DNA of 64,000 nt from Chimonanthus salicifolius (lineage: Eukaryota > Streptophyta > Magnoliopsida > Laurales > Calycanthaceae): positions 10,383,542 to 10,447,541 of the forward strand of contig CM023534.1 in assembly GCA_013350335.1 (NCBI GenBank), written 5' to 3'. The notes beneath the pieces were generated by a model. It had not been told where the DNA came from. It worked only from the letters and a program-made list of their open reading frames with translations, and searched no databases. Positions within the stretch are counted from its first letter, which is position 1. Every line of letters begins with the position of its first letter. This document shows positions 24,124-37,900 of this stretch, piece after piece. The position numbers were made by a program, and so were the translations under genes.

Positions 24124-27100
24124 CCGGTTCCACCATTTTTGTTGTGCTCTTCCTCTTCTGCTGCACTTTCACTTCAACAGGTGGGGTACCCAAAATTTCT
24201 TCTTTTTCGTGTTATTTTCCATTAATTTTCTTTAAAAAAAAGAGAATTTCTTTGGTTAGTTTCTTGATGTTGCTTGTGGGTTTTAGTTGAATTTCAGTTT
24301 TTTACACCATTTTTATTACAAAGGAAAAGTATTTTTCATTTGACTCAATACTTTATAGAAACTGAGCTGCTTTTCAATGGAGAAATGGATAGATTCTTAT
24401 TTTTTATTTTATCATCTTTTGGGTTCTATTTTTTGTCTTAGTAAATGGGTTTTGGTTGAATTTTCAGAGACTTTGCTCCATTTTCATGATTTGGAAATTT
24501 GAGATTTGGGTGATAGTGGAAATTATAATGAAAGAGAAATGTCTCGTAATTTATGTTTTATTTTTTTCCTGTATGGCTTCCTTCTTTTTTTTCCTGTTTG
24601 AATTAATGGGTGGTTGTGTTTTGGAAATTCAGCTCCTTTTTATTGTTTGAGTATCCAAGGATTAGATAGATCGAATTAAATGAATATTTTTTGCAATTTA
24701 TGTTTGGTATGTTGCAATTGGGTTTTGGTGAAATAAGCATAATATCTCCCTTTTTATATTTGTGTTACTATATATTTGGATTTGGGTTTCAAATATCCCT
24801 CAATGGTCAATTAACTCACCACCAGAGAGAGAGAGAGAGAGAGGAATTGGGTAAGATTTCATTTTTTTTAATAAGATATCTGACAATTAGTTTTCCTTTC
24901 TGCAATTATTTTTGGATTGTCGAAGTGCCAGTCGATGCACTTTTCAAAAATGAAACGTTTTCTCTTCCCGTATATTTATAAATTTGATTACTGAATTTGG
25001 ATCGAAAGGAAAAGATCCGTTATCTATTCCCGACAGTATTAACTTTCATTGGAACACAAAAGACATCCTATGTGCATTATGTGAAAATTTCAATTCTATA
25101 GAACTTAAAAAGGCTATAACTGTCTCTCTCTCTCTCTGATACACACACACAATGGGCGGATGGTATTAGTTATTGCTTCACTTCATCCTCTTTAGCCAAA
25201 TATTACTGTTCAAAGGATTGGCATTTCCAAAATTAAACTAAAAGATTCTGTTCAATTGTCTTAATTTGTTGTTATGATTTTAGTTGATGGGGTGGAAATC
25301 TTATCTTATTTCTGATATTATTTTAATTTGCAAGTTATTTATTTATTTTTAATTCATAAACAGTGAAGTTGGTTGGGAGTGGAAATTACAAAATTGAGCC
25401 TATTTAGATTGGACACGTCTTCAACTATTTTTATGATGATAATATCTAGAAGTTGTCTATTTGGAGACTAGAATTTATCTCTGAGGTTTGGTTATATTGT
25501 TTTAGTTAAACCCACAGAAGCATCACTCCGTTTCTTGAATTTAGCTTTTAAATTTTTAAAATGTTGAAGGTTTTGGATTTGCTTTTGTGTGCGTGATCTG
25601 GCTTTATCTAGTGTGTCTTAGCATATTTTGGTTTCCATGATGCAGAAGCTTATGACGCACTTGATCCAAATGGAAACATCACGATAAAATGGGATGTTAT
25701 GCAATGGACTCCAGATGGCTATGTTGTAAGTATCTAATGAACCAGAACATAAATGAATTGTTGACTTGTGTTTTAAATTTTTTTTTTTTCTGTGTATATG
25801 ATTCTCCTTCTGAAGGATAAAGTTCTGAACTTCTGATTTTCAGTTTTATTAGAGGAAAACAGTAGAGTTGGCCTCACTAATTGTGCTGTTTTGATATCAT
25901 TGCAAGAATACATGGATTTAGGAGCTAATGACAATGGAATAACTTTGGAGATCCACATTTTATAGTTCTTTTTTCCTAATTCCATGGCCCTTGTTCTCAA
26001 TCCATTTACCAGTTTCAGTATTTTGGAGAATAGAATGTACCAGTGTGCTTCCAGCTGCATCTGCATCTATTTTTCTATTTGGTTGTTATACAGCCATGGA
26101 ATAAAAATTTTCCTTTCATGACTTTATTCAGCGTTGATGGGGTTGTCTAGAATAATTCTTCTATTTGCTCAACAGTTTCGTATATGAAAATGGGAGATTC
26201 ATTATTTCTTCGGTTTCAGTGTTTCAGAAAAATAGGTCTCTCTCATCCACTTGAAGAAAATTTTGAAGCTAGAATTATATTTTAGGAGTAAAAAAAAGGT
26301 AGTGACTTTTGGGGCCAATATAATGCCATTACGAAATGGGAGCGAGTTTAAACAATTTGTATCAAGCTTCCCTTCATAAAATTTTTCTTCAGGGTTAACC
26401 TGAGAATAGAATTCATTTTCTGTATAACCAACAGGGAGTTTTGCTCTGTGTTCAATCAGTACTGACCACCAAACTAATCATTTGTTATAGTTTCTTGGTT
26501 TATTTAAATCAACATCTAATTCCTGTTTGATACGTTGAAAACTTGCAGGCAGTTGTTACAATGTACAATTTCCAGCAATATCGTCATATTCAAGCACCTG
26601 GATGGACTCTTGGATGGACATGGGCAAAGAAAGAGGTGATCTGGTCAATGGTTGGAGCTCAAACTACAGAGCAGGGTGATTGTTCAAGATATAAAGGGAA
26701 CATTCCACATTGCTGTAAAAAGGACCCTACAGTTGTGGATTTACTACCAGGAACTCCTTATAACATGCAAATCGCAAATTGCTGCAAAGGAGGAGTGATC
26801 AACTCATGGGTTCAAGACCCTGCCACTGCATTGAGTTCATTCCAGGTTAGCGTGGGTGCTGCAGGGACAAGCAACAAGACTGTCAAACTGCCAAGGAACT
26901 TCACACTTAAGGCACCAGGGCCTGGGTATACGTGTGGACCTGCAAAGGCTGTTAAATCAAGTCGGTTTTTATCGGCAGATGGAAGACGAGCTACTCAAGC
27001 TCTAAGTAAGTATACTTTTATGGCTCTTAATCCTTTGAGTACTTTAGTCGGGATTCATTTTATCTCAACTGTGTATAATGTTGATGATCGGTGGTTGTTT

Positions 27101-29672
27101 CAAGACTGATTTGTGTTTAACTGTTTATCTTCCATGTTTCTTGGGTCTGTGTACGGGAGGTCTAATCATCATCATGTCGGAATTGCTTCACCTAGAAATC
27201 TTTGGTTATTGGTTTGACATGGATCCACTATTCTGTGACATGACACTCATACGGTGAAGATTTTGTCAAATTTTATATCATTTTCAGACACTATTTTTGA
27301 CAAGCTTGAAATTTTATTAAGCAGGTGCATATAGAAATTTTTATGAGAAACTACAAACTCCTTTTTTTCTCATCTCTCTCAATTCCTAACTATGCAGAAG
27401 TTAAATGGATTAGTTCTTGTCGTGACTCTTTAAACTCTAGGGTCATGTAGTTCATGCCTTTTCTTTACTATCATTTACTTAGTTGCTCATGATTTCACTG
27501 AAGGATAAGGATCCTAATGTGGGTCATAGATTCTCAAGGGAAGGATTGTTTCTTTTCTTAAATTTTGTGCACATGGGACAAAGATCCAATGAAAATAGGC
27601 TTGTTTTGCCACATGCATTATATGAATGCAGCATGGCACAATCTCACTACCTATGAACTGTATATGGATTTTATACTTCTATAAATTATATATGTTGTAT
27701 GATAATGATCAAAACAGAATGAAGTTCCAGCTTCAAATATATTGTAGATGTATACGGTTCTTATCTGTTGATTCCATTGTCTTGTTACATCATTGGATCT
27801 ATACTTCAATTATTGGTTCTGATTATCAGATTCTTTGTTTATCTTGTTCCTTTTTTTATTCTTCTTCCCATTTAAATTACTTGTTCAAGTGGATTGTTAT
27901 TGTCAGCTGGTAGATGTTCTGAAATGTGTTATTGCAACCAAAATAGAAATGAATATATGATGATTTTTAGCAGGGCTCTGCCTGACATGTGTCATTTTAC
28001 TGCAGTGACGTGGAATATTACCTGTACATATTCACAATTCCTGTCCCAGAAGACTCCGACCTGCTGTGTTTCTCTATCATCATTCTATAACGACACGATT
28101 GTCCCTTGCCCCACATGTACCTGTGGCTGTCAAAACAACATATCTCAACCAGGATCATGTGTAGAGTAAGTTTCAATATCTGTTTGTAGATCCTTGCAGC
28201 TGCACTGTACCTTCCTTTCCATTTTTCTTTCGTTTTGGAGATAAAACATTGTCCTTGTTTTTTTCCAGGGGAGATTCACCGTATCTATCTTCTGCCATTG
28301 CCACTGGGGGGAAAAATAACTATGCACCTTTAGTGCAGTGCACCAGCCATATGTGTCCAGTTCGGGTACATTGGCATGTTAAGCTCAATTACAAGGAATA
28401 CTGGCGCGTGAAGGTCACAATCACAAATTTCAATTACAGGATGAACTACACACAGTGGAATTTGGTTATTCAGCATCCCAATTTTGACAACCTCACAACG
28501 ATATTTAGCTTCAACTACAAGTCATTAACTCCATATCAGGCCATAAGTATGTTATCAAAGTCACACATCTCTTTAATTTGCTTTCATTGGTTTTTCAATG
28601 CCAAATTCTTTCTATTGTGTCTCAAATCATCAGAATGGGACAATGTTGAGTATGCTGTTGTTGTAAAGACATTTTTCGTAAAATCAGTTCATTCCTTCTT
28701 TGGAAGAAATTTGAACAGCTCAGGTGAAGGTAGTCTCAAGTTTTTTCCTTTAGAAATTAGAGGAAAATTTTCTTACTGGATATTCTTGCTTCTAGATATT
28801 TAGCAGTGTTTTCTAAGCTCCGGCTTGTGAGTAGATACAATGAATCTTTGGGCAACCATGAGTGCCTGCATGTTTGTGTATTTCAAGACTCAAGGTACCC
28901 ATGGGTGTTCCATTTTTCTGATTTCAGGTTGTATGTTGATTTTGTGGGCTGCACCTATAAGAAATAACTGATGGTTGAAGAAACTTTAACAATCCATATT
29001 CCACGAATGTGTGGGTCAATGCTGTGTGGCTCCTGATTTTTAAGCCATTTCATCTACTCCTTGCAGTTTACCCACATATTGAGTGGTTTGTCTTGTAGGA
29101 ATTACATATCCTTGTGGTCATGTAGATGGAAACATATTTATTTCAGCTTGGCAAGACACTGCCTTGCCTAAAATTGGTGCTTTTGAATGGTAAATTTTGT
29201 CACCATACTGGTGTTAAGAGGCTGGCAATGGACAGCTTTCTGGAAAATCTGGGTTCTCTGTGTTTGTTGGACACATTGGAAGCTACTGGTTGCTTTATCT
29301 AGCTATCAATCCTACCAATCTGTCCTTTCCATTTTGTACACTTCAATGTTCAAATTCACAATTTCCAAATTTGGTGGTTTTGCAGATGATACTGCCATGC
29401 TGTGGGGGGTCAAATACTACAACGATCTGCTCATGCAAGCTGGTCCTCTTGGAAATGTACAGTCGGAGTTTCTTTTTAGAAAGGACCAAGCAACATTCAC
29501 TTTTGATAAAGGATGGGCTTTCCCTCGACGCATCTACTTTAATGGTGACAACTGTGTCATGCCACCACCAGATGCTTATCCATGGTTGCCAAATGCCAGT
29601 CCTAAACAAGCTATTGTATCAATCCTTCCAGTCATGGCTTTCGCAGTGTCTCTGGCATTCTTGTTGGCCTAA
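24078..29672 (+). CDS. COB: COBRA, GPI-anchored cell-wall protein
   Basis: COBRA proteins are extracellular GPI-anchored proteins needed for cellulose deposition and oriented cell expansion. Exons: 24078-24180, 25646-25725, 26549-27005, 28006-28165, 28269-28546, 29386-29672 (TAA), all GT-AG and in frame, giving 454 aa (Arabidopsis COB is about the same). Residues 1-34 hold a signal peptide ending near the exon junction; mature sequence starts near EAYDALDPNGNITIKWDV. Residues about 36-210 are the conserved N-terminal cellulose-binding-like region (PGWTLGWTWAKKEVIWSM, HCCKKDPTVVDLLPG). The family signature CCVS is at about 233-236, next to a Cys-rich stretch (CPTCTCGCQ). Several N-glycosylation sites (NKT, NFT, NIT, NDT) are visible. 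The C-terminal hydrophobic tail after LPNASPK fits GPI attachment. Its text resembles COB/COBL1 more than COBL4. The gene is convergent with the COBL4-type gene at 32255-34900. An 86-codon upstream open frame (23863) overlaps the start. Confidence 0.95.
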
Positions 29673-32254
29673 GCATATTTCTGTTGGGTCCTAGTTGGAA
29701 ATTTTGAGTATTTCAAAATATCCACCAAGCTAATTTATGAATTAAAATGGAGTTGGTGATAGAAGTGATTGCAGGTGGGGGTGCATCCATTTCAACAACA
29801 ATTTGTTTCTTGCTTCCTTGCTGTGCTGTGTATTGGCTGGTTCAATTCAATGTCATTTTAGATACTGCAATCGGTGTACACGTTCTACATTCAGATGTTG
29901 TAATGCATTTGTATTTATGAAATCATTTTGCTTGTAGAGAGACACATGGAACTGTTCTTTCTTTTGTAATAAATATGATAGCACAAAAATTTAGAGCTTA
30001 TTTGATTTGAGATCTGAGAATTGTATGGTCGCATGTTTATTGCTTGTTACATATGCCTAAATCAAAATTAAGGAGCAATATGATCCTTGGCCATAAGATA
30101 GTAGAGTGGTCGACTGTATTAGGCTATGATAGGGTCAAATGAAGAAGTAGAACTTAAAAAGATTTTAAATAAATGAGATTTTGGCTTTTGATGATGATGA
30201 TCCTTGGACATAAGTGGGAGCCGTAGTTTTATGATCTAGTTGTTTGAGCTGATGTCCCCACCTATATTAGACTATAACAAAAAATGCTTGGAACATCCCA
30301 CAAATGGCACGATTGTAGTCCTTCCATTTGTGATCTTCAAGATACTCTATTACTCTCTAGAAAAGTAGAAAGAAATAGAGCAATGTTCGATGTCGAAGAA
30401 ATAACAAGGGGAATGCTATTGTTAGGATCCTCCAATCTTGGTTGGTACTGGGGCATTGTATAAGTGGAGCTTTACGGAGATAGAGATTTTAGTAGAACTC
30501 ATCAGACTCAAGGTTTGGATGACCAAAACATGAACCCTGCATCACCAGGTAGAGGGTCTGTTTGGCATGAGGGCTATTGGTGTGCACTTGTATTCTCCAA
30601 GTTTTATCCCACCTCACGGTTGTTTACACCTCTCTGAGATAGTCTTACAGATATTATGTTGCTTGGTTGCTTCTGGTTGCATCACCATGTAGCAGATTAG
30701 CTTATGCTTGTGGGTGGCTCTTCCCTTATGACTGATCAATGCTAATCCTTTGCCAAAAGTTTCTAGGAAAGATGTTTTATAATTTTCTTGTATGCATCCC
30801 AGATGACTTTTTGCTTACAGGCACAATTGGAATCTTTATAGAACTTGAAATTAAGGAGTCCACCTCTTCCAAGTGACTAGACCTGGCAGTGGGTCAAGTC
30901 GGGTCGGTTTCAAATTGGGCCTTATTCGGGTGAGTCAACAATCTTTAACTTGTTCATTAAACAAGTTAGCCGGTTTGGGTCTGTTTTGGGTTTGGGTTAC
31001 AAAATTTTGAACTCATATCCATTTAAAATGCTTGGGTTTGGTTTGGATAATCAGGTCGGGTCTAATTTTGTTAGGTTTAGTTCAAGGTAAACCTGGCAAT
31101 AGGTTAGTTGGGAATGGTCGATTTCAGATTGGGATCAACAATTCTCAACCCATTACTTATTTATCGGTTTGGGTCTATTTTGAGTTCATGTCACAAAACG
31201 TTAAACCTATGCCCATTTAAAATGCTCGAGTTCGATTCAGATAATCAGTTCAGGTCAAATTTTACCAAATCTACTCGTGACTACTGTATAGGCCAGCAGG
31301 GACAATCAAGCTTTGCGACTCCTATAGTAAAATGATTTTAATTATTATTTTAAAAAAAGACCAGTATTTTTGTTTTCTTGACAGTTTGCATCGGATAAGG
31401 TAAAATGGTTTGAGAAATGTTTCATCTTGAACACACAAATTGCAGATATGGGAAAGCCAGCCACTATACCCATCTTCATGTCAGCGATCAAACTGAGTAA
31501 GCTGAAATTAAGTGTTGGTGATCAGAGAGAGAGGGAGAAAGGAAGAGGGGGGAGACTCCATCTCATATATTAGGAGTTGTGAATCCTATGGTGCTTTGTA
31601 TTTTTTTTTTTCTTTCGTGTCTTGGTGTTTTATAATTTTGTTCATACCTGTATGAATAGCCATGTAGATGAGCCGAAACTTCGACAGCAAAACTGCAAGA
31701 AGGGCTTTGCCATCAATGGACATTGTTGACACTGATGACCACTGTGCGTCCCAAATCTCCATGTTTGATCAGATGACAACCATGCCAAGTGGTGAGCACT
31801 ATTGCTTGCGGCGAATGCTACTGGTTCACTTTGTTGGCCCTGGTTCCAGTTTTCGTACGAAGTGCCCAGCATGTTGAATGCACATTCGTGAGAATTTGTT
31901 CTGCCATTTTCCCCCTACTTTGAATCCTTCCAAATCCAATTCTTATGTCAAAATGGTCAATATGCTTCTACAACTAGGGGCCCTCAAGAGAATAAAAGTA
32001 AACTACTGCATCTTTTTACAAATAACAAATTTCATTCACTTATCTGAGAAGATCATATAAAATTTACAACAGATAATTAGATCCACATTTTGCAACTCTT
32101 CATATTGCATTGTAGAATTCTCAATGTTTAAACGAGCCATTCAAGTTTTTTACATGTCAAAAAAAATGTGACTCAGTTCCAATGGCATCTTCTCTTGCAG
32201 AAGAAAAATCAAAATGTTAGGAATTTTCATTGTTCTGATCGCTTAGGAAAAACA
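29673..32254. other. Intergenic region between convergent COBRA genes
   Basis: It holds the 3' UTRs of both genes. At about 30885 and 31088 two copies of an ACCTGGCA-led, GGGTCGGGT-type sequence lie head to tail (to about 31320), probably decayed hAT-like elements. A moderately GC-rich patch at 31660-31877 is open on both strands but resembles no protein I know. Confidence 0.6.
29968..29973 (+). terminator. Putative COBRA poly(A) signal
   Basis: AATAAA lies 296 bases after the COBRA stop, preceded by T-rich and TGTA-containing sequence. This is a plausible 3' UTR length; plant signals are loose, so it is a candidate only. Confidence 0.4.
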
Positions 32255-34900
32255 TCAACCGAGGAACATGAGTAGGAAAAATGCGGAAGCGAAAAACGTC
32301 AGCAATGAGAATGCCTTTGGATTGGCAGTGTTTGGCAGGTAAGGATATGAATCAGGTGGCGGTAGCATGCACTCATCACCGTTGAAGTAAACCTTCCGAG
32401 GAAATGCCCATCCTTGTTTGAATGTGAATGTGTCTTGGTTCTTCTGGAGAAGAACCTCCGACTGTACGTTCCCGAATGGGCCAGCCTCCATGAGTAGATC
32501 ATTGTAAAATTTCATGCCATAAAACATTCCTGTGTCATCTGTTGTAGAAAAACCAGTACAAGGTGTTAGTACATGCAATGCATTAAGCATTCTTGTGCAT
32601 AAAGCTTCAAATATACTACTAAATTCTAATTGGATAATTGCAAAAAAGAAAGGAAAAAGAAAAGATTGGATGCCTATGATTATTCAACTGAAGCAATCTC
32701 TTAAGCAGCAACCAATCCACATTGGTCGACTTGATGAACAATCTATATCACCCAATAAATGTCCATGTATACAGTTGAGATGGGAGTACATCATTCGGCC
32801 AAATCTTGTGCTTAATTGTGCTATTTTTACTAAAAAAAGATTCATTTACTCACTTATAGACTGGTATGGAATAAGGGGTTTGTAATCGAAGCTGAAGACT
32901 TGTGTGACATTGTTGAGGTTTGGATGCTGCACAACAAGCGTCCACTCGGTGTAATTCAACCTGTAATTGAAATTCGTAATGGCGACCTTCACACGCCAGT
33001 ACTCCTTGTAATTGATTTTCACATGCCAATGCACCCGTATCGGGCACATGTGGCGCGTGCACTGCAGCAACGGAGCATTATCCTTCCTCGGTGTGTTTAT
33101 TCCCACCACACTTAGCAGCTTTGAATCACTTCTGCAATGCATTTGCCATTCCATGATTTAGATTCACACAAGATTGTTTTTCATTTGCAAAAATTCTTGT
33201 TCAAACATATAATTGTTAACACTTCTAGGCATACACATTTCATGGTTGGTTTGTGTTTAAAATAATGACTGTATTCAAGTATGTATGTAGGTATGTATGT
33301 ATTGGGAGGGAGTTGTGAACCTACTTGACGCAGTTTTCTTTGTTTTGGCACCCACAGGCGCAATCGGGACAAGCAGTGATTGTTTCATTGTAGAAAGATG
33401 ATAAGGAGACACAACAGCTAGGATTTTTCCTGGCTAGGATTTGTGAATAAGTGCAGGTCACATTCCATGTCACTGCAGACAGAAAAAAAGGATCCCATTT
33501 CAGAAAACATAGAATACAACATAAGGAGATCCATTCAGAGAAGATTATATGTTCCATTTCAGAAAAATTTTAGAATTGAAGAACCGAAAATTTGTTTCCA
33601 TTGCAATTGAAGAAGTCATATATTGCGTGATATCTATCATTTTCAAACCATTTTTCAGGAATCAGTTAAGAGTATTGCTGGATTTATCCATTGAATTTTA
33701 AAAGCGAAGCCAGACATACTGTCTTTACATGGAGAATTTAGAAAGTATATAGATGAATTGAATAGGGAAAACTTACTCAGTGCTTGAGTCTTCCGGCGAC
33801 GATCTGGTGTGAGGAATGTGGTGGACAGAACGACCTTTGCAGGGCCACATGTGTACCCAAGTCCAGGCCCGAGCAACGTGAAGTTCCTGGGTAACTTCAC
33901 AGTCTTGTTTGTGGTCCCTGCCTGCCCAATGCTCAACTGGAAGGCAGAAACTGCAGCAGAAGGGTCTTGTCCATACGCTGCAACCACACCACCCTTGCAA
34001 CAGTTGCTGAATTGCTGGTTGTAGGGGACCCCCGGTAGCAAGTCGACAACCGTCGGAGTCTTTTTACAGCAATGTGGAATGTTCCCCTTGAACTTGGAAC
34101 AGTCTCCTTGCTCAGTTGTTTGTGCTCCCACCATAGACCAGATCACTTCTTTTTTGGCCCATGTCCATCCTAAGGTCCATCCCGGGCTCATAATGTGCCG
34201 GTACATTTGGAAGTTATTCATCGTCACAACAGCCTGAAATTGTTAGAAATGGAGCTCCCATCAAAGAATGGTTGGAAGCAAGCAGACTGATGCAGTGAAA
34301 ATACAAACAGAAGCAGAGGAAACACAGCAAGACATAAGTGATTCAACAATGTGTTTACATCCACAGCGACATAAGTGAAACGAATTTTATAAAAAATAAA
34401 CAAATAATACCAACGTAAACTGTAAACATTGCAAACACCCATCAAATGGTGACATACTAAACATGATAAACCCATTCAAATACCGATCGGATGTTAGTTT
34501 ATTGTCTGCCAAAGGTTCATTATTAGCTTATAAATCTCTGCAAGGAGATGTGTGTGTATGCAGTTGTTTGTGTATTTTCCCATTATTAAACAATCAGAAG
34601 AACAAGATTAATGGAAATGAGATGTCTTACAACATAGCCATCTGGGGTCCATGACATTATATCCCATTTGATCGTTATGTTGCCGGTTGGATCCAACGAA
34701 TCATAAGCAGCTATTTCACAGAAGAAAATAAATAAATAAATAAGTAAATAGAAAATGAGAATCAAATCATGAACATAGAATTCATTATCTGAACCTTACT
34801 TGCACTAAGAAAATAGACCAACAAAGAAGAAAACCAAGATGGTCAATCTCAGCTCCGCCAGTCGAATAGCTACAATGCTGGCGGCAATGAATGCTACCAT
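32255..34900 (-). CDS. COBL4: COBRA-like protein 4 type (secondary wall)
   Basis: COBL4 (Arabidopsis IRX6; rice counterpart BC1) is a GPI-anchored protein for cellulose assembly in secondary walls. Exons in coding order: exon 1 from 34900, then 34710-34631, 34233-33777, 33472-33325, 33131-32854, 32538-32255 (TGA). Exons 2-6 are in frame. They encode AYDSLDPTGNITIKWDI, PGWTLGWTWAKKEVIWSM, CCVSLSSF (family CCVS signature), GINTPRKDNAPLLQCTRHMC and DTGMFYGMKFYNDLLMEAG; the protein ends in a hydrophobic GPI-type tail after LPNTANPK. The GINTPRKD and TGMFYG segments point to COBL4/BC1 rather than COB. Exons 2, 3 and 5 have exactly the same lengths as in the convergent COBRA gene (80, 457, 278). 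With the consensus donor CAA|GTAAGG, exon 1 is 34800-34900, one base too long to join exon 2, and has an in-frame TAG. A weak donor at 34818 would keep the frame. Confidence 0.92.
34800..34900 (-). other. COBL4: COBL4 exon 1 with apparent +1 frameshift
   Basis: From the ATG at 34900 the frame gives a proper signal sequence (LRLTILVFFFVGLFS) and then TAG just before the strong donor. Reading SA-TAYDS into exon 2 needs the frame one base later; that frame has two TGA codons upstream and no ATG. One base fewer in the minus-strand TTTTCTT run near 34806-34812 would restore one frame. Alternatively, splicing at the poor donor TTG|GTCTAT (exon end 34819) gives an in-frame junction FFFV-AAYDS. Confidence 0.7.
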
Positions 34901-37900
34901 GGAGTCCTTGAGTTCTTCCACCAATTGGGTCTTCAAAATTATCCATCTTCATGCCTGAAAGTCACAGAACTGAGCTTTCTTCTTCGGCGATTTTGAACTC
35001 TCCGTTGATCGGAAGAGGACGTATGGGCATACGGGTTCTTAAGGAAATGAAGAGATTGCATTGAAAAGGGAGAGTGTGGTGATGTTTCACCTACTGGTTG
35101 TTGGATTCTTCATTTGAAATCTCCATCATCATTCTCTCTGGAGTCTTTTTCTCTGTTTTAATTCCCATGCTTTCAAGCAAAGTGGTTGCTGTCCAAAGAA
35201 GAATAACACGCGGGAAATTCCAGTGGTTTGAAAGCCAACAGCCCAACGGTCATCTGGAGTGGATAAAGACTAATTATGAATTGTTGTTATCAGTCTAATC
35301 TCTGTTAAGGAGAAATACGAAGGTAATCATGGCATTAATCCAACCACCTTGTCAGACCCACTATTTACCTGGCCCATTAAAAGGCTACAACAAGATGATA
35401 ATTATAATTGAAGGGTTAATATTTCCATTTAATTTTGTAATTTACTTTGCTACTCATTTGTTGAGTATCCCACAGTTTCTCACAAGTAAATTAGAAGAAA
35501 AAAAATTACCAGAGTATTTCATCATTCAACTAAAAAAAAGAGATAATAGAGTATCTCCTTTTAAGAAAAATTGAGATGTTCCAATCAATTCTGCACAATG
35601 TGTACTTGCTGTAAGTAGGATATTTTAATTATTTTTTTTTGAAAATTACTCTCTTAAAATTACTTGATTAAATGTTTAAATTTTAGTGTTTCAATATATT
35701 TATGTAATTTTGAACCATTTATTTAAAGATTTGACAGCCATAATTAAATTTAACAATTTATTTTTTTATAAATCAATACCTATATAATATCTACATGTAT
35801 CAAACCTACAATTATTATAATTACAATAATAAATATATTTTAATTATATATTCCATCTCATAGAATCAAGAATGATGTACACTTCTCTAGAAGATGGAAT
35901 AGTTAGGTAAGATGTTGAAAATGGATATGGCATAGGTTTACTAATTTTGAAGATGATGGGTACTCGCTGACTCACCCACTTGCCTCTTAAATTTTTCACT
36001 ATCTTAAATGCCGTGGCCAATGATGCACTATTAAATAGAATTTTATTTCAACTCAATTATTCAATCTAAAAGAGATCAATCTCCTTTTCAGTAAATAATA
36101 TAGGTCACTCAATTTAATTCTATCTGTTTATAAATAGAAAGATTCAATTAGAATTCATTTTATATATAAGTAAGTTATATCTATATGCAGCACATTTAAT
36201 TATATATATCTCGCAAAAAATAAATCTAGGTCAATTTAACTTATCTAATAAGATTTAATATACATCAAATTTAAAATAGTTCAAATCCAATCTATTTTAA
36301 CTTTTTAACCATTCTTTCTTTCTGAAGTCATCTGATACCTTTGATTTATAGGATATTATACACATCTAGAGTTTTACTCGATACTCTCGTATTCACGAAG
36401 AGATTAGGAATTGATTTATTCGCCTAAGAAAATATTTTATTGTGGTCGGTGACACTTGCAGTCCCAATGGAGTAGTACAATGAAATTGATGGTCATGTGG
36501 AGTAGTGAAACTGAAGCACTATCCATTGCTTGAAGTCGGAGTCTGTAAAAGGGCAAGTGGGCAGTCGCCATTGATGAAGACACCTCAACTGAATCCAAGA
36601 TCTTGAATTCTTCTTCCAACTCTTAATTCTTAATTTCCCAAATCCCTCACACACTTCTGACTTTTTCCAACTGATCAGTTCCCTTCTCTGCTGTCATCTC
36701 CCACAAGTCATTTTACTTGTGATTCTACGAAACTAATAACAAATCAAGGAAAATCACCAACTCTTTCTCTTTCATGGGGAAACAAGATCTTTTGCTTCAT
36801 TCAAAAGAAAATGAAAATAAAAATAAAAATATATGGGCCAGATAAGAAAGCTATTATTTTATAGTTCAGAAATACTTGTCCACTATAATCATATGATTAG
36901 ATATGATATTTCTTAATATATAAATTAACAATGTGATTGTAGCAACTAAACAAGGATTGCATGTACATGAGATTTTAATTTTGGCATTATGTCCAAATAT
37001 CAGATTTTTCCAAAATTCAATATATATTGAATTAAATAGGACAGTGGGTATCACCTCCACTACCAGTAAGGGTTCTACACGCTGGATTTCCTGAAGTTTT
37101 TCACACATAAATTAGAAAAAAAATTACTTTTGAGTATATTGACCAATATTTTAGTCTTTATGATTTTTTATCACTTATATCAATGATATTTTTCACATTG
37201 ACTATCTGAAAATGTTATAAATATTATCAACTCTACTTAAATATTAATTTTTTTTCAAAAAATGTCAATTATTGAGTTGGGTCATGGTGAAATTAGCGGA
37301 TCAAATTAGCTTTGCTAATCCTAAAAGTTGATTTGGTCATAAAGGTAACATGATTGGACCTGCCCTAAATGGACAACAAGAACACTGCAAATTACCAATT
37401 GGCTTGAAAAGTTAAAATCCTTCTGATAATTATCTATTTGGATTGTGAGGGCCATGCCAAAAATTGTCAGCTTTTCAAATTAAATTGATTGTTCGCATTT
37501 TAATTACTTGTTTGGGCTGATTGATCAATTTCCTAACCTCTCAGTGTCACTTCTTTATTCAACTGAACCGTGGATGAAGAGGGTATCCTCCTGTTTCTTC
37601 GTTTATTGGTGATATTTGGAAAAAAAAAAAATAATCAACTCCAAAAGACCATCAAATTTGAACCCAAATGAGTTTGAAGTGAGACGCTGAGAGTTATAAG
37701 TTCGATTTCCATTTTACCTCAAAGGGTCACTCCTTCATTGAATTAGTGTGGAGGTAGGGAGGATATACTTTGAAAATTAGTCGGATGCTCCAAGTGGCCT
37801 AGACATCTTGAACATAAAAAAAAACAATCAAATTTGATACATTTTGATTATGGTAATAGAGCTCTAATTTTGTACAACGTTTGGATTCTTCAAGTTTCAA

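Noticed and set aside
28249..28803. 184-codon continuous frame
   Set aside because: Only 28269-28546 is a COBRA exon; the remainder is read-through into the next intron past the donor at 28547.
31642..31877. Open frames on both strands between the two COBRA genes
   Set aside because: Moderately GC-rich but with no similarity to any family I know and no clear exon neighbours.
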